This document shows, piece by piece, positions 36,360-46,736 of a stretch of DNA of 47,202 bases. The first letter of the stretch is position 1. Every line of letters begins with the position of its first letter. The translations under genes and the position numbers were made by a program. The notes beneath the pieces are model-generated. The model searched no databases. It saw only the letters and a program-made list of their open reading frames with translations, and was not told where the DNA came from. Source of the DNA: Bacillus nitratireducens (GTDB taxonomy: Bacteria; Bacillota; Bacilli; Bacillales; Bacillaceae_G); the NCBI RefSeq assembly GCF_001884135.1, contig NZ_MAOC01000073.1, positions 1 to 47,202 on the forward strand, written 5' to 3'.

Positions 36360-36491
36360 ATGGAAAGAGTGCAAGCGATTGACAGTAATCTGAAACTCAA
36401 GAGCTGGGGTAAACAGGTACTAGCTGTAGGCGGAATGTTAGGGTTCTGCTACTTGGTGTTATATGTTTTCAGTTTCTTAGTTGTTATATAA
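36360..36491 (+). CDS. Small membrane protein (43 residues)
   Basis: ACTAGGAGG lies 8 nt before ATG 36360. The product begins MERVQAIDSNLKLKSWGK, then VLAVGGMLGFCYLVLYVFSF and ends LVVI. A charged start followed by a hydrophobic segment. It is divergent from the PlcR-type promoter and followed by its own terminator. Function unknown. Confidence 0.6.
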   Translation: MERVQAIDSNLKLKSWGKQVLAVGGMLGFCYLVLYVFSFLVVI

Positions 36492-36512
36492 ATACTATAC
36501 AACTACACTAGT

Positions 36513-36543
36513 GGAGTCTTGCCTACAGAGGTAAGGCTCTTTT
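36513..36543 (+). terminator. Terminator of the small membrane gene
   Basis: GAGTCTTGCCT ... AGGTAAGGCTC with following T-run. Confidence 0.75.
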
Positions 36544-36661
36544 GTTGTACCTGAGGTAAACATACTATACACAATACCTCTCAAGATTTTCGGATTACCC
36601 TGTATGGTGCCTTGTTCCTCAGATGGTACAAATATAGGTTGATGGGCATGTGGCGGTACCC

Positions 36662-36720
36662 CATATTATTAAAATTAAGATGGTTCAAGTCAGAGGAAGG
36701 CACCTTAGGGTGTCTTTTTT
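36662..36720 (+). repeat. Dispersed ~70-bp repeat, copy B (5' shortened)
   Basis: Begins at CATATTATTAAAATTAAGAT; same hairpin and T-run at the end as copies A and C. Confidence 0.75.
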
Positions 36721-36858
36721 AAGGCAATTTATCAAGATTTTCTTTGTTACGATATTCAAAGAGCTTATGAGGAACTCGATGAACGTCAGCAAGGTCGTTT
36801 TGCTAAGCAAATAGCACTGTATGTCAAAATGTTACGTGATAACAAAGAGATACCATGA
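36721..36858 (+). pseudogene. C-terminal coding relic
   Basis: An open frame without a start reads KAIYQDFLCYDIQRAYEELD, ERQQGRFAKQIALYVKMLRD and NKEIP to TGA 36856-36858. Coherent helical composition; the family is not recognised. It begins exactly where repeat copy B ends, as though the repeat replaced its 5' part. Confidence 0.4.
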
Positions 36859-36912
36859 TTTGATTTCATCATAAAAGAAATCTTTTCCAAAACAAAGAAG
36901 TGAATCTTTACC

Positions 36913-36952
36913 AAAAACAAGAAGAGAGCCAATAGGCACTCTTCTTGTTTTT
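36913..36952. terminator. Terminator
   Basis: AACAAGAAGAGAGCC ... GCACTCTTCTTGTTTTT hairpin with T-run. Confidence 0.75.
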
Positions 36953-37071
36953 AATTAATCTATTAAGATAGTATCGTTACAACAATATATACAAAAGATC
37001 CTTAAGTAAGCTTTCCATTTTGGTTTGAAGTAAATTCTACAAAGACTTCCTGACCTCTTGAAAGAGATGAA

Positions 37072-37936
<865 letters not shown>

Positions 37937-38081
37937 TAAATAAATGCAGTTTGAAAGCAATTATGACAAAAGGACCCATTGACTCTCTTTTTATTTGTTT
38001 AAATTCCAAAAAAGCTTGAGGGTTTTTCGAAATGCTGGTGGTATCCCAAATATCACTTAACATGGTAAAATAATATTTGGA

Positions 38082-38153
38082 TGGGAGTCCAATACATATT
38101 ATTAAAATTAAGATGGTTCAAGTCGGAGGAAGGCACCTTAGGGTGTCTTTTTT
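38082..38153 (+). repeat. Dispersed ~70-bp repeat, copy C
   Basis: Full-length copy from ATGGGAGTCCAATACATATT to the T-run after GGCACCTTAGGGTGTC. IS231 sits only a few bases to its right. Confidence 0.75.
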
Positions 38154-38304
38154 TGCGCTTATAGGGGTAGAACCACATCGCTATCAAGCTAAGCTTATGC
38201 AAAGTCAATTTTAGACGAGATTGTTTCTTTTTTCTAAAGGGCAAGTATAGGTGATTGAAAGATTTGCATACGAAATAAACCCTAACGGGTTTCACTTTTT
38301 TGAA

Positions 38305-38499
38305 TTAAGCGGCTTGATTATCAGACAGGGTACAATTGTAAACGACACCTAATATATCAAAGACCGTTTTTTTCTCATATCGATGAGACTTTCGCCCGTT
38401 TTGCTGTAGGAGATTGAACAGGCGAAGTAACACCTTTGATAGCTCTTGGGTGTTTTTTTGTATAGTTTGGAATAGAAGAAGAAAATAGTCTTTAATCAT
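38305..38499 (-). CDS. IS231 transposase, C-terminal frame
   Basis: 64 codons starting [20 protein letters not shown], overlapping the end of the main frame. It reads as the natural continuation of the transposase ([14 protein letters not shown]...). A shift near 38505, in an AT repeat (TATATAAAGCC...TATATATG), separates it. Some IS231 members are known with two overlapping frames, so this may be tolerated or programmed; otherwise the enzyme is truncated. Confidence 0.7.
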   Translation of the reverse strand: MIKDYFLLLFQTIQKNTQELSKVLLRLFNLLQQNGRKSHRYEKKTVFDILGVVYNCTLSDNQAA

Positions 38500-39749
38500 A
38501 TATATGGCTTTATATACTCACTAAGCTCTCGTTTTTTCTTCATGAGGAGCAATTGGCGCATTTGAAACATGATAGAAGAACAGAGTAGAATGGCAATCAA
38601 TTGACCATATAAATGGCACTCCAATCGTTCTGGTTTTATCTTTTTACAATGATGGATTTGAAAGAATGACTTCCACGTTTTAAATAAAATTTCGATTTGC
38701 CAACGCAAAGAATACCATTCATGTACCTGTCCCATCGGGACAATATCTGTAGAGGTGTTTGTCATATATACATTGATACCACTGAGTCGTTTACTACGAG
38801 GAGAATACTTCATTCCTTTCTTTTTTTCTCTTACAGCTTGATCTTGTAATCGTTTTTGTTGCTGTTTTTTTGTTAATCGATGAGCAATTACACGAGCTGG
38901 CACTTTATCAATCATACCTACATAAGCATCAGCTATTTTACATGTTTGTCCTGGTTGAAGAGAGTTCATTAACGTCTCCATATCTATCTGTATATACTCT
39001 GTACCTTTCTTAATTCTTCCATCTTGAAAATAATCAGGGTTAGGATTTTTTTGATACATACGTGTATTCGACTTGATACGAGAGATATAGTAGGCCTCTT
39101 TATCTTGTATATATTGAAGGTCTTTTAAATGAAAATAACCTAAATCTCGGATACATAAATCATTCGCCGTCACGGTTGGGGCACACAGAGAGCCGTAAGT
39201 GCGATCATGTTGTTTACCTGGACCTGTATGAATATGTAGGAACTGTCCACTTAACAAATCATACTCAAGTTGAACTTTTATCCCAGCTGTATGGCTGTAG
39301 CCTCCTGCACCTGGATAAACCGATGAAAATACATCCGGGAGTTGAAATGCAGTTGAATCTAAAATACGAATACGCTTGAAAACAGAAGTGTATGGAGAAG
39401 AAATCGGCATAGATGCGGCCAATTTTTTGCTTAGTAGTTCGGCTAGTAGGTGTTGTAAAAGTAGGACGGTCTCCTTATTAAATCGTTGATTCAGTCCCTC
39501 CGGACTGATGAGTACTGCTGTTGATGCTTCTAAACAGCTAGATAACTGAGTTAAAGAAGTCATAGCTACATTTTGGCTCACCCATACACATAAAGCGACT
39601 AAATCTTTTGCTTGATACTTACTAGTTCGTTGTACAAAACCAACATCTCTAGCAAGATCCCGTAAGGTATTTGGAGATAAAAAACTTTGAATCTCTTGAG
39701 CAAATAGTTTTAATTCGTCAGACACAGAAACAGACATAAAAAACGCCAT
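38496..39749 (-). CDS. IS231 transposase, main frame
   Basis: 417 codons. Conserved IS4-family features: Asp in [11 protein letters not shown], Asp in [10 protein letters not shown], and the YREK signature in [16 protein letters not shown] (Y-2-R-3-E-6-K). Together with the 64-codon C-terminal frame the length is about 480, as in IS231. An ATG 12 nt inside (39737) has the better distance to AGGAAAGG. Cut-and-paste transposition by DDE chemistry is expected if the shift is bypassed. Confidence 0.88.
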   Translation of the reverse strand: MAFFMSVSVSDELKLFAQEIQSFLSPNTLRDLARDVGFVQRTSKYQAKDLVALCVWVSQNVAMTSLTQLSSCLEASTAVLISPEGLNQRFNKETVLLLQHLLAELLSKKLAASMPISSPYTSVFKRIRILDSTAFQLPDVFSSVYPGAGGYSHTAGIKVQLEYDLLSGQFLHIHTGPGKQHDRTYGSLCAPTVTANDLCIRDLGYFHLKDLQYIQDKEAYYISRIKSNTRMYQKNPNPDYFQDGRIKKGTEYIQIDMETLMNSLQPGQTCKIADAYVGMIDKVPARVIAHRLTKKQQQKRLQDQAVREKKKGMKYSPRSKRLSGINVYMTNTSTDIVPMGQVHEWYSLRWQIEILFKTWKSFFQIHHCKKIKPERLECHLYGQLIAILLCSSIMFQMRQLLLMKKKRELSEYIKPYI

Positions 39750-39953
39750 CCTTTCCTATGATTCTACAGAAAGAATAGCGTATTTTTTCATTTTAGGGAG
39801 GATTTTGTTTTATTAGCTTAATAGCATTGAGTTGCCACCAGAATTCCAAAAATACCAAAATCATTTTTTAGAGTAATTTAGGGTTTTTGAACCAGAAAGG
39901 TATATATTTAACTATAAAAACTATGACAAAATTTATCCAGTTTTCCTTTTTGC

Positions 39954-41060
39954 CTACTTGCTAAATTCAGCAAGTAAAATATTTTTAAAAGGTTCAGGAC
40001 TATCAGCTTTAAGGATGTTCAAATTGACAGCCAGCGTATGCCTGCCTCCAATTGTGCCTCCAGCAAAAGTACTAAACCCTGGAATGCCACCTGAGTGTCC
40101 CCATATCGAGACACCGTTTGGAAGAATAATTTTGAAAATTCCAAGCCCGGAATCGCCAAGTTCATCTATTCCTGTAGGGACTGTTGTAAGCATTTGTTTT
40201 AGTTGCTGTTCTTTCAGTAATTTACCCCCAAGTAAATAAGAGAAGAATTTGTTTAAATCATCAGCCGTAGAAATCATATCTCCGGCCGAGCTCCCCATAC
40301 TTGGGTTATAATAAGTAACATCTTTTGGCTCACTTGCACCGTCTAATTGGATATATCCACGGGCATGGTTGGTTCCTGGAATGACGCTTGAATTTCCAGG
40401 TAAGAATGTATTCGCTAATTCAAGTGGTTCAATGATTCGATTTTCAATCTCTTCCGCATAGCTGTTCCCAGTTACTATTTCAATAAGAATTCCTAGTAAT
40501 ACATATCCTGTATTTGAATACGACCAGCTCTTTCCTGGAGCAAAATCTGGAGGCATGGATATTCCCATCTTTACTAATTCTTCAGTAGTATAAGATTTTT
40601 TTGTATCCATGATATTAAAATCCTTTGACATTGTGTAATTAGCGATACCACTTGTGTGGTTCAATAATTGCCGGATAGTAATCTGTTTATCATCATACCC
40701 GTTTCCTTGAATGACACCAGGAAACCATTTTTCAATAGAGTCGTCTAGATTCAAGCGGTTCTCTTCGGCTAATTGAAATACAACTGTTGCGGTGAACGTC
40801 TTCGTCACGCTGCCGATGCGAAAGCGGAAATCTGTTTCCATTGGTTTCTTGGTTCTCAGGTCCGCTACTCCGGCCGCATAACTCCACGTTTTCCCATCCT
40901 CGGAAGTTTTAGCAAGTATCCCCGGGAATCCAAGATGCAATTTATCCCGCATTGCTTGTTTGACGGAATTACGATCTCGTTGAGTGCTTGTGTGTGACGA
41001 ACTAGATACATTTTCAGTGGGCTCTGCTTTTACAAATGAAATTTGACTACGTGTTTTCAT
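39954..41060 (-). CDS. adp: Adp-like D-stereospecific peptidase (class C beta-lactamase fold)
   Basis: 368 residues from ATG 41060 (GGAGAGG 9 nt upstream; an ATG 24 nt earlier precedes that site). Serine hydrolase with Ser84 and Lys87 (IGSVTKTF), Tyr181 (SYSNTGY) and His322 (GHSGG), as in alkaline D-peptidase and D-aminopeptidases, which cut peptides with D-amino acids such as wall stem peptides. The N-terminus MKTRSQISFVKAEPTENVSS lacks the hydrophobic core of a signal peptide, although KAEPTEN looks like a normal mature start; a short in-frame deletion is likely, so export is doubtful. Adp genes are known passengers of IS231-derived cassettes (MIC231), and IS231 DNA lies on both sides here. 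Confidence 0.85.
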   Translation of the reverse strand: MKTRSQISFVKAEPTENVSSSSHTSTQRDRNSVKQAMRDKLHLGFPGILAKTSEDGKTWSYAAGVADLRTKKPMETDFRFRIGSVTKTFTATVVFQLAEENRLNLDDSIEKWFPGVIQGNGYDDKQITIRQLLNHTSGIANYTMSKDFNIMDTKKSYTTEELVKMGISMPPDFAPGKSWSYSNTGYVLLGILIEIVTGNSYAEEIENRIIEPLELANTFLPGNSSVIPGTNHARGYIQLDGASEPKDVTYYNPSMGSSAGDMISTADDLNKFFSYLLGGKLLKEQQLKQMLTTVPTGIDELGDSGLGIFKIILPNGVSIWGHSGGIPGFSTFAGGTIGGRHTLAVNLNILKADSPEPFKNILLAEFSK

Positions 41061-41368
41061 AAGGCATTCCTCTCCTCTATTCATATTGTATGAGTGGTTG
41101 CTTGTTGTTTCGTATTAATTACACAGCTATCATCTCCATCAATGACAAAAGGACAACATGGAATTCGTAATTATCTTCATAATGATTATTTTTGTCCTAA
41201 CAAACGGTGAATCCCTCTTTTTTTACAAGTATGTTAACCCCAGAAATTACTTCTTTTCCTTAGAACACTCTTATGACTAGTTTGTTTTTCACATAAATAT
41301 ATCTTATCTAATCCCCCCTTTCACTCTTCTTTATATTTTTATCCTACACAATAAAAATTTCTTTTTTC

Positions 41369-41560
41369 TTATACATTAATAAGGAAGTAAATAATTTGTA
41401 TGTAAATAAAGCTTACTAATACAACAATTGAGCTTTGAATAACGGACATTTCCCTTTTTGTTTTTTGTCCTAATTGGTGCAAAGTTAGAAATGCAAAACT
41501 ACTGTGAATCATAGCCACTACAATCGGTAAGAGAAATAGGATCATCATTTGTCTTGTCAC
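41369..41560 (-). pseudogene. BceB-like permease C-terminal fragment
   Basis: 63 codons: MTRQMMILFLLPIVVAMIHS, SFAFLTLHQLGQKTK and a final hydrophobic segment ending YFLINV. The 'LP.VVA.IHS.FA' segment and closing membrane helix match the last part of BceB permeases (compare SLPVFLAIIHS at 9219-11201). The rest of the gene and the ATPase are gone. Confidence 0.55.
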
Positions 41561-41957
41561 AATTGATGGTATAGTTTCGTATTTCCTTATTTAAACTGTA
41601 ATACTTAGTAGAATGTTTTAAGCACTAAAATAACTTGATATTGCACCACAGATTTTTCATGAATGTATCTGTTATTCATTGTAGTAGTAAGATTATTTTT
41701 CTCATATTGAATTGTCTTACATTTTGCTTACATGCTTGTAATTTTTCTGAAAATACAGTTTATATGGTTCGAAGCAATAATTCTTTTTTGGGGAAGATAG
41801 CAAAGAGGGATTTTTCATATGAACTTTACTATACTGAACTAGATTTCCGTATAGTTTTTATTTTCAACTCATTGTTTTTTACCAAACACGTATAAAAATC
41901 AATAGTATGAAAGTAAACTACTGATTATTAGTTTACATTCGTTTTTTATTAGAAAAA

Positions 41958-41995
41958 CAAAGAGAACTTGTAGGAATTTCTACAAGTTCTCTTTG
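41958..41995. terminator. Perfect bidirectional terminator
   Basis: AAAGAGAACTTGTAG (GAATTT) CTACAAGTTCTCTTT, 15-bp stem. No intact gene adjoins it; 41561-41957 shows no supported ORF. Confidence 0.75.
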
Positions 41996-42171
41996 AGATA
42001 ATGTAACTACAAGGGCAAAACAAACCATCTTAACAGAAATGACAGGGGAAACTATTTAGAAACTGCTTTGACAAATTTATTATACAACAAATATTACCTT
42101 TTTGAAAAAACACCTGTGTAAATTATGTGAATTTTTTAACAAATATAAATAATGTGTTGTCCCCTATAAGG

Positions 42172-42345
42172 GGTAGCAGCACATACCAATCAAGTTAAGA
42201 AAACAGGTCACCCCCAAAACGGTAAAAATAAATAATAAATCTTTCAATTATCTACACTTGCCCTTTAGAAAAAAGAAACAATCTCGCCTAAAATTGACTT
42301 TGCATAAGCTTAGCCTGATAGCGATGTGGTGCTATCCCTAAAGTG
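42172..42345. mobile_element. Internally deleted IS231 derivative (MITE-like, ~174 bp)
   Basis: The left 60 bp (GGGGTAGCAGCACATACCAA, then TCAAGTTAAG) match the transposase-start end of IS231 as seen at 47125. The right 105 bp, read on the minus strand, match the opposite IS231 end at 38166-38250 (CACATCGCTATCA.GCTAAGC, TTATGCAAAGTCAATTTTAG). Both ends face outward with the whole transposase missing between, so it could be moved in trans. Confidence 0.75.
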
Positions 42346-42518
42346 AAAAATTAATACCTTTTTACAAATAACAGAAAATGATATTACACCTTGATGGAGT
42401 AAATCCCTCTTTGCTTCCTCTATTTAATTCTTTGGTAAGGATATATTTTCCTGATGATAATCATAACCTATATCAGAATTTCATTTATTATAGAAAAATT
42501 CCAAAAGGGGTGAATGTG

Positions 42519-43361
42519 ATGGGTTTCCCGCCTCAACAACAAAGTAAACCTGGCATTGAATCATTAATGATACCTAGACCTATATTTGATAACCCCAATT
42601 ACAAACCAGCCGGTAAACTTATAAATAAGGTAGCGCTTATAACTGGTGGGGATAGTGGAATTGGGAGGGCTGTCGCTGTAGCCTTCGCGAAAGAGGGTGC
42701 AGACATAGCAATCTCATACCTAAATGAGCATAGTGATGCAAAAGAAACGGAGTTCTATGTTAAAAAGTATGGCCGTAGTTGCATTACCATTCCAGGTGAT
42801 ATTGGGTATGAGCAGCATTGCCAACAAGCAGTAATGCAGACAATTCACCAATTTGGTCGTATTGACATTTTGGTGAATAATGCCGGTGTACTATGCATAA
42901 GGAACAGTCTACTTGATGTAGATTCTAACCAACGAACAAGTACCTTTCACACAAATGTTTTTTCTCAGTTTATTTTGACGAAAGCTGCTTTGCCATATAT
43001 GAATTCAGGGAGCTCTATAATAAATACAACATCCCTTAGTGCCTATCATGGAGATCAAGATGCAATTGACTACGCGGCATCTAAAGGAGCCATTGTTTCC
43101 TTTATACGTTCGCTGTCATCTTCACTGGCACCGCAAGGGATCCGAGTTAATGGTGTGGCCCCGGGACCCATTTGGACTCCATTAATTCCATCTTCCTTAC
43201 CTCCAGAATGGCTTGCCACATTTGGAGACCATGTTCCTATGAAGCGGGCCGGTCAACCGTTTGAAGTGGCACCTGCTTATGTATTCTTGGCATCTGAAGA
43301 TGCATCTTACATATCAGGACAAATTCTGCACGTGAATGGTGGGGAAATTATAAACGGTTAA
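42519..43361 (+). CDS. Short-chain dehydrogenase/reductase
   Basis: 280 residues from ATG 42519 (AAAAGGGGTGA upstream); the frame extends left but only with atypical protein. Rossmann motif TGGDSGIGRA (Thr42), NNAG, and the catalytic Ser / Tyr185-x3-Lys189 (DYAASKGA), then PGPIWTPL. The N-terminal extension (FPPQQQSKPGIESLMIPRP) is typical of stress-related Bacillus SDRs such as YhxC/YhdF. NAD(P)-dependent; substrate unknown. Confidence 0.92.
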   Translation: MGFPPQQQSKPGIESLMIPRPIFDNPNYKPAGKLINKVALITGGDSGIGRAVAVAFAKEGADIAISYLNEHSDAKETEFYVKKYGRSCITIPGDIGYEQHCQQAVMQTIHQFGRIDILVNNAGVLCIRNSLLDVDSNQRTSTFHTNVFSQFILTKAALPYMNSGSSIINTTSLSAYHGDQDAIDYAASKGAIVSFIRSLSSSLAPQGIRVNGVAPGPIWTPLIPSSLPPEWLATFGDHVPMKRAGQPFEVAPAYVFLASEDASYISGQILHVNGGEIING

Positions 43362-43596
43362 CATTTAACAAAAAATTACTTATAAATGAATTTGTATTAT
43401 ATTGGCTTAAGTATTATGGAATTAAAATTACAAAAGAACAAAAATGCCGTTTAACCAATCTGTAACCACTCATATAAGATTTGATTCGCATCGATACCTA
43501 TGGCATTGATTTGGATTTTCGGAGTGCTTACAAAGAAATATAAGAGGTCATTTTTTTGGATTCACAATCATTATTTTGAAGTTTATGTAAAAAAAA

Positions 43597-43632
43597 GAAA
43601 AAGAATCCATTTTTAAAAATGGATTCTTTTTT
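43597..43632. terminator. Bidirectional terminator
   Basis: AAAAGAATCCATTTTT ... AAAAATGGATTCTTTT, serving the convergent SDR and SASP genes. Confidence 0.85.
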
Positions 43633-43646
43633 ATTACTTCTTTAAC

Positions 43647-43865
43647 TTAGTGTAATCTATATTCTCCTGTTAATTGTTCTTCGGCCATTCGCACTAAGCG
43701 TTTTGTAATTTCTCCACCGACAGAACCATTTGCACGCGATGATGTATCAGGTCCAAGTGTGACTCCTAATTCGCGAGCAATTTCATACTTCATTTGCTCA
43801 ATAGCACTTGCAGCAACTGAAATATGGACTTCATTTGCATTATTTTCGTGTCTTTGAATATTCAT
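43647..43865 (-). CDS. Alpha/beta-type small acid-soluble spore protein
   Basis: 72 residues. SASP signature: [40 protein letters not shown]; the Glu-Ile-Ala segment is where GPR protease cuts at germination. It coats spore DNA against UV and damage. GGAGGTGCAACG precedes the start. Length is typical. Such accessory SASPs also occur on large plasmids of this group. Confidence 0.94.
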   Translation of the reverse strand: MNIQRHENNANEVHISVAASAIEQMKYEIARELGVTLGPDTSSRANGSVGGEITKRLVRMAEEQLTGEYRLH

Positions 43866-43948
43866 CGTTGCACCTCCATTATATTTGTATATAACATGTG
43901 CTTAATTATGATATTTATACATGAGTTAACTATTTTCTTCTATTTTAT

Positions 43949-45121
43949 TCATTGCAACAGATCTGCAAATGAGGTACCCACATTATTCTTACGTTTCATG
44001 TGCTTTTCTAAATAAATCTTTGTCGTTTGAATGTTTTCATGCCCCAGCGTTTGCATTAAATGATACAAATCAGCATTTCCTTGTTCAACTGCCATGATTG
44101 CAAAAGCATGACGGAATGTATGTGCCGTTACTGGATTCTCACGAAACTGCAGAAACTCTAAATTTGTCTTTTTTATCATATCTGTTACCTGGTTTGATAA
44201 CGTTTTTGAATTATAAAAATTCCCTCTTTGATTTACAAATAAAGGACTTTCATCTCCTTGATCCAATAAAGTTTGGAATCCTCTTCTTCGTCTCATTTCA
44301 CAAATACATTGGTATAAATGCTCTGAAATGAAAAGTTCACGCACTTTGTTTCCTTTACCTGTAACTTTAAGCCAATGCTTTCCGTCAAAATGTAAGTCTT
44401 TTACCCTTGTTGTACACAATTCTTGAATTCTTGCACCGGTACTTGCCAGAGCAAGTAAAATTGTATAGTTTACTACATGCCCTCTTTCTTTATAAAACCC
44501 TAAGATTTTCATAACTTCATCATAAGATAAATCCCGATTTGGCCGATCCTGTTCATTTACATTAGCGCGCTGCAGTTCTTCATGAAGAGGTTTTTCGATA
44601 TAAGCAAATACATGAAGGTGTTTTAAAAAAGAACGAATAAGTACTGTTTTCTTTGCAAGTGTTGCGACTGCATATGTTTCCCCATTCCTACCGTTCTCTA
44701 CCTGCTTCAACCAAGAGTTGTATTTACGAATATGCCAAGGTTGCAATGTTTTTAATAAAGAGTCATTTTGCTGTACCTCTTCCCCATTTAATTCGAACTC
44801 TTCTGCACGCTGTACCATGCACTGACAAAATGACAGGATTTCAGATACATAACTCTTTTTCGTATCTTCTTTTCTATTCTTCTTCTCATCCATATCTTTT
44901 TGTAAATGTACAAAATGATAAATGACTTCTAAATCGCTTAAATACGTATATTTACTCTTTCCCTCTTTTTCAGCAACCTCCATCTTCTCTTCCATCTTAT
45001 CCACATAACGATTATTATGCAGGAATGGAACGATACCTCTTATATTCTCTAAATATGTACCTATATATTCACTTTGATTATTTATAATGTGTAAATCTTC
45101 TCTTCCACTTTTATTATCCAT
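43949..45121 (-). CDS. Phage-type tyrosine recombinase / integrase
   Basis: 390 residues. N-terminal core-binding domain (about 60-200), catalytic domain with Arg231 (STGARIQEL), Lys in VTGKGNKVREL, His334 and Arg337 (HTFRHAFAI), His in LGHENIQTT, and Tyr370 (KIYLEKH). All six catalytic positions are present. AGGAGAGG lies upstream. It diverges from the HTH-protein gene across a 403-bp AT-rich gap, where a target or control site may lie. It may integrate an element or resolve plasmid multimers. Confidence 0.9.
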   Translation of the reverse strand: MDNKSGREDLHIINNQSEYIGTYLENIRGIVPFLHNNRYVDKMEEKMEVAEKEGKSKYTYLSDLEVIYHFVHLQKDMDEKKNRKEDTKKSYVSEILSFCQCMVQRAEEFELNGEEVQQNDSLLKTLQPWHIRKYNSWLKQVENGRNGETYAVATLAKKTVLIRSFLKHLHVFAYIEKPLHEELQRANVNEQDRPNRDLSYDEVMKILGFYKERGHVVNYTILLALASTGARIQELCTTRVKDLHFDGKHWLKVTGKGNKVRELFISEHLYQCICEMRRRRGFQTLLDQGDESPLFVNQRGNFYNSKTLSNQVTDMIKKTNLEFLQFRENPVTAHTFRHAFAIMAVEQGNADLYHLMQTLGHENIQTTKIYLEKHMKRKNNVGTSFADLLQ

Positions 45122-45524
45122 ATTTCAAATTCACCTCTCCTAGTGAAAATTATGAATATATTACTTTTTATTACCTATACTTATCATTTTATTTCACTTC
45201 TATCAATTATACAAATGATAACTCATATTCTTTCTGTAAGAATGCTATATTCTTCTCTATTTACATATACTTATATTTTTTAATAATTTATTAATAAATA
45301 GATATCGTTTAATAATTAACTACTCAACTTTTATATTGCTTTTATTATAAAATCAACTATAAAAATTCATTAAAATATAAAATAAATTACAAATATTATT
45401 AAACTATAAAAATGTATAAGATCTTTAATAAATTCTATTTCTCATTTTAAATATAAATCATATTCTGATATGATATATACATATCTAAAATACTAGCAAA
45501 CAATAGTTATGGAGGTGTCCTTAC
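45122..45524. other. Very AT-rich divergent intergenic region
   Basis: 403 bp made almost only of A and T, with repeated TTTATTAATAAAT-like and ATATAAA-like words and no ORF. It holds the promoters of both flanking genes (a TATGATATATA stretch near 45470 precedes the HTH gene). The composition and position between a recombinase and a DNA-binding protein make an origin-like or operator-rich region possible. Confidence 0.4.
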
Positions 45525-46526
45525 ATGACACAAGATTTATTGTTCATTACAAAACCTACTGTAACGACAAAAGAGGCAGCCGGCTTATTAGGAGTAACGG
45601 TACAAACAATTTTACAAAAAGAAAAAGATGGATTAATAGAATGTGTATATAAAGATAACTGGAAGCAATTCGGTAGTAAGATTTACTATTTAGAGGATAT
45701 TGAACGTTTAAAAAATATTGAAGAAGTTGAAGGCTATAGCACAAAAGAAGCAGCTGAAATTCTCAATGTAGCAGCATCCACAGTTTTTACATATATCAAA
45801 TCTGGTAAATTACCTGCCTCAAAGATTGAAAAACGTGGAAAAGAAGTATATATCATTGATAAAGATGACCTTGAAACTTTTCAACTTACTTATGAAAAAA
45901 CTACATCAAAAGAGCGAAAAGCATTCATTACTAAGATTCAAGAAGAAGATATATATTTATATCAATTACTAACACATCAACATACCGGTAAAACAGCTAG
46001 GGTAATAGAGATCAATGGAGCAGACGGCAAGATTCTTACAGAAGACGAAGAAATTTTCCCTCTATCCACTTATAAGGAACATGATTATTCCTTTGAGCCT
46101 TTTCATAAACAAGCGGTAATTACGAAACGAGGGTATTTATCTTTTTCATTTAAAAAACCTCAGCTATTTAATTCCATCACTTATAATCTATTAAATTTAT
46201 TTTATAAAGAGCTAGGTGTCACAAATATACGATTGAGTATTTCATCTGATACTATCAAATTAGAAATTAAACCTTTCGTATTACAAGTTGATCCATTGCA
46301 GTTTCAAGAGGAGATTAAATACTTACATTCTCATATGAAATCCGGCACGATCCTTCCACATGTAGAAGGTATTTACTTTAAAAGTAATGTAGATTCATTA
46401 ACTTTTCATGCAGAACATGAATTTAAGCAAAAAATAGTGCAAATGGCAGCAAATGCAGGTATGGGACAGGAAGAATTCTTATTGCAAGCTGTAAAATCTT
46501 ATATAAGAGATTTAGAACAACGATAA
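45525..46526 (+). CDS. Double helix-turn-helix DNA-binding protein
   Basis: 333 residues. Two excisionase/MerR-type HTH units in tandem: TTKEAAGLLGVTVQTILQKE (about 15-60) and STKEAAEILNVAASTVFTYI (about 72-115, with SGKLPASKIEKRGKEVYI). The remaining 200 residues are soluble with no recognised domain; the end (ANAGMGQEEFLLQAVKSYIR) is ribbon-helix-helix-like. GGAGGTG precedes the start. Likely a regulator or replication/partition protein of a plasmid or element, judged by context only. Confidence 0.75.
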   Translation: MTQDLLFITKPTVTTKEAAGLLGVTVQTILQKEKDGLIECVYKDNWKQFGSKIYYLEDIERLKNIEEVEGYSTKEAAEILNVAASTVFTYIKSGKLPASKIEKRGKEVYIIDKDDLETFQLTYEKTTSKERKAFITKIQEEDIYLYQLLTHQHTGKTARVIEINGADGKILTEDEEIFPLSTYKEHDYSFEPFHKQAVITKRGYLSFSFKKPQLFNSITYNLLNLFYKELGVTNIRLSISSDTIKLEIKPFVLQVDPLQFQEEIKYLHSHMKSGTILPHVEGIYFKSNVDSLTFHAEHEFKQKIVQMAANAGMGQEEFLLQAVKSYIRDLEQR

Positions 46527-46541
46527 ATATTTATTAAGAAG

Positions 46542-46577
46542 AAAAAGCGTAGGAATTTAATCTTTCTACGCTTTTTA
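46542..46577. terminator. Terminator of the HTH gene
   Basis: AAAAAGCGTAG ... CTACGCTTTTT hairpin. Confidence 0.85.
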
Positions 46578-46736
46578 AATTATTCAATTTAAATATTTAT
46601 TTCCATGAGATCACCACATGCACAATCAACTTAATAGAAATTTATATTATTCCTTCAAATAAATACAATCTGTGCAGCAAAACCATTTATACTAAATGAG
46701 CGTATATAGTCAAACATACTTAAAGGAGAATAGAAC

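Larger units (their letters stand above)
38166..39842 (-). mobile_element. IS231-type element (IS4 family), about 1.68 kb
   Basis: Inverted ends: 38166 GGGGTAGAACCACATCGCTA, continuing TCAAGCTAAG, and on the opposite strand from 39842 GGTGGCAACTCAATGCTATT, continuing AAGCTAA. Size and the transposase fit IS231. The first 12 flanking bases on the two sides do not match, so no target duplication is visible. The ends at 42172-42345 and 47125-47202 belong to relatives. Confidence 0.85.

Noticed and set aside
41635-41895. 86-codon plus-strand ORF
   Set aside because: No ribosome binding site, atypical composition and no domain; AT-rich chance frame.
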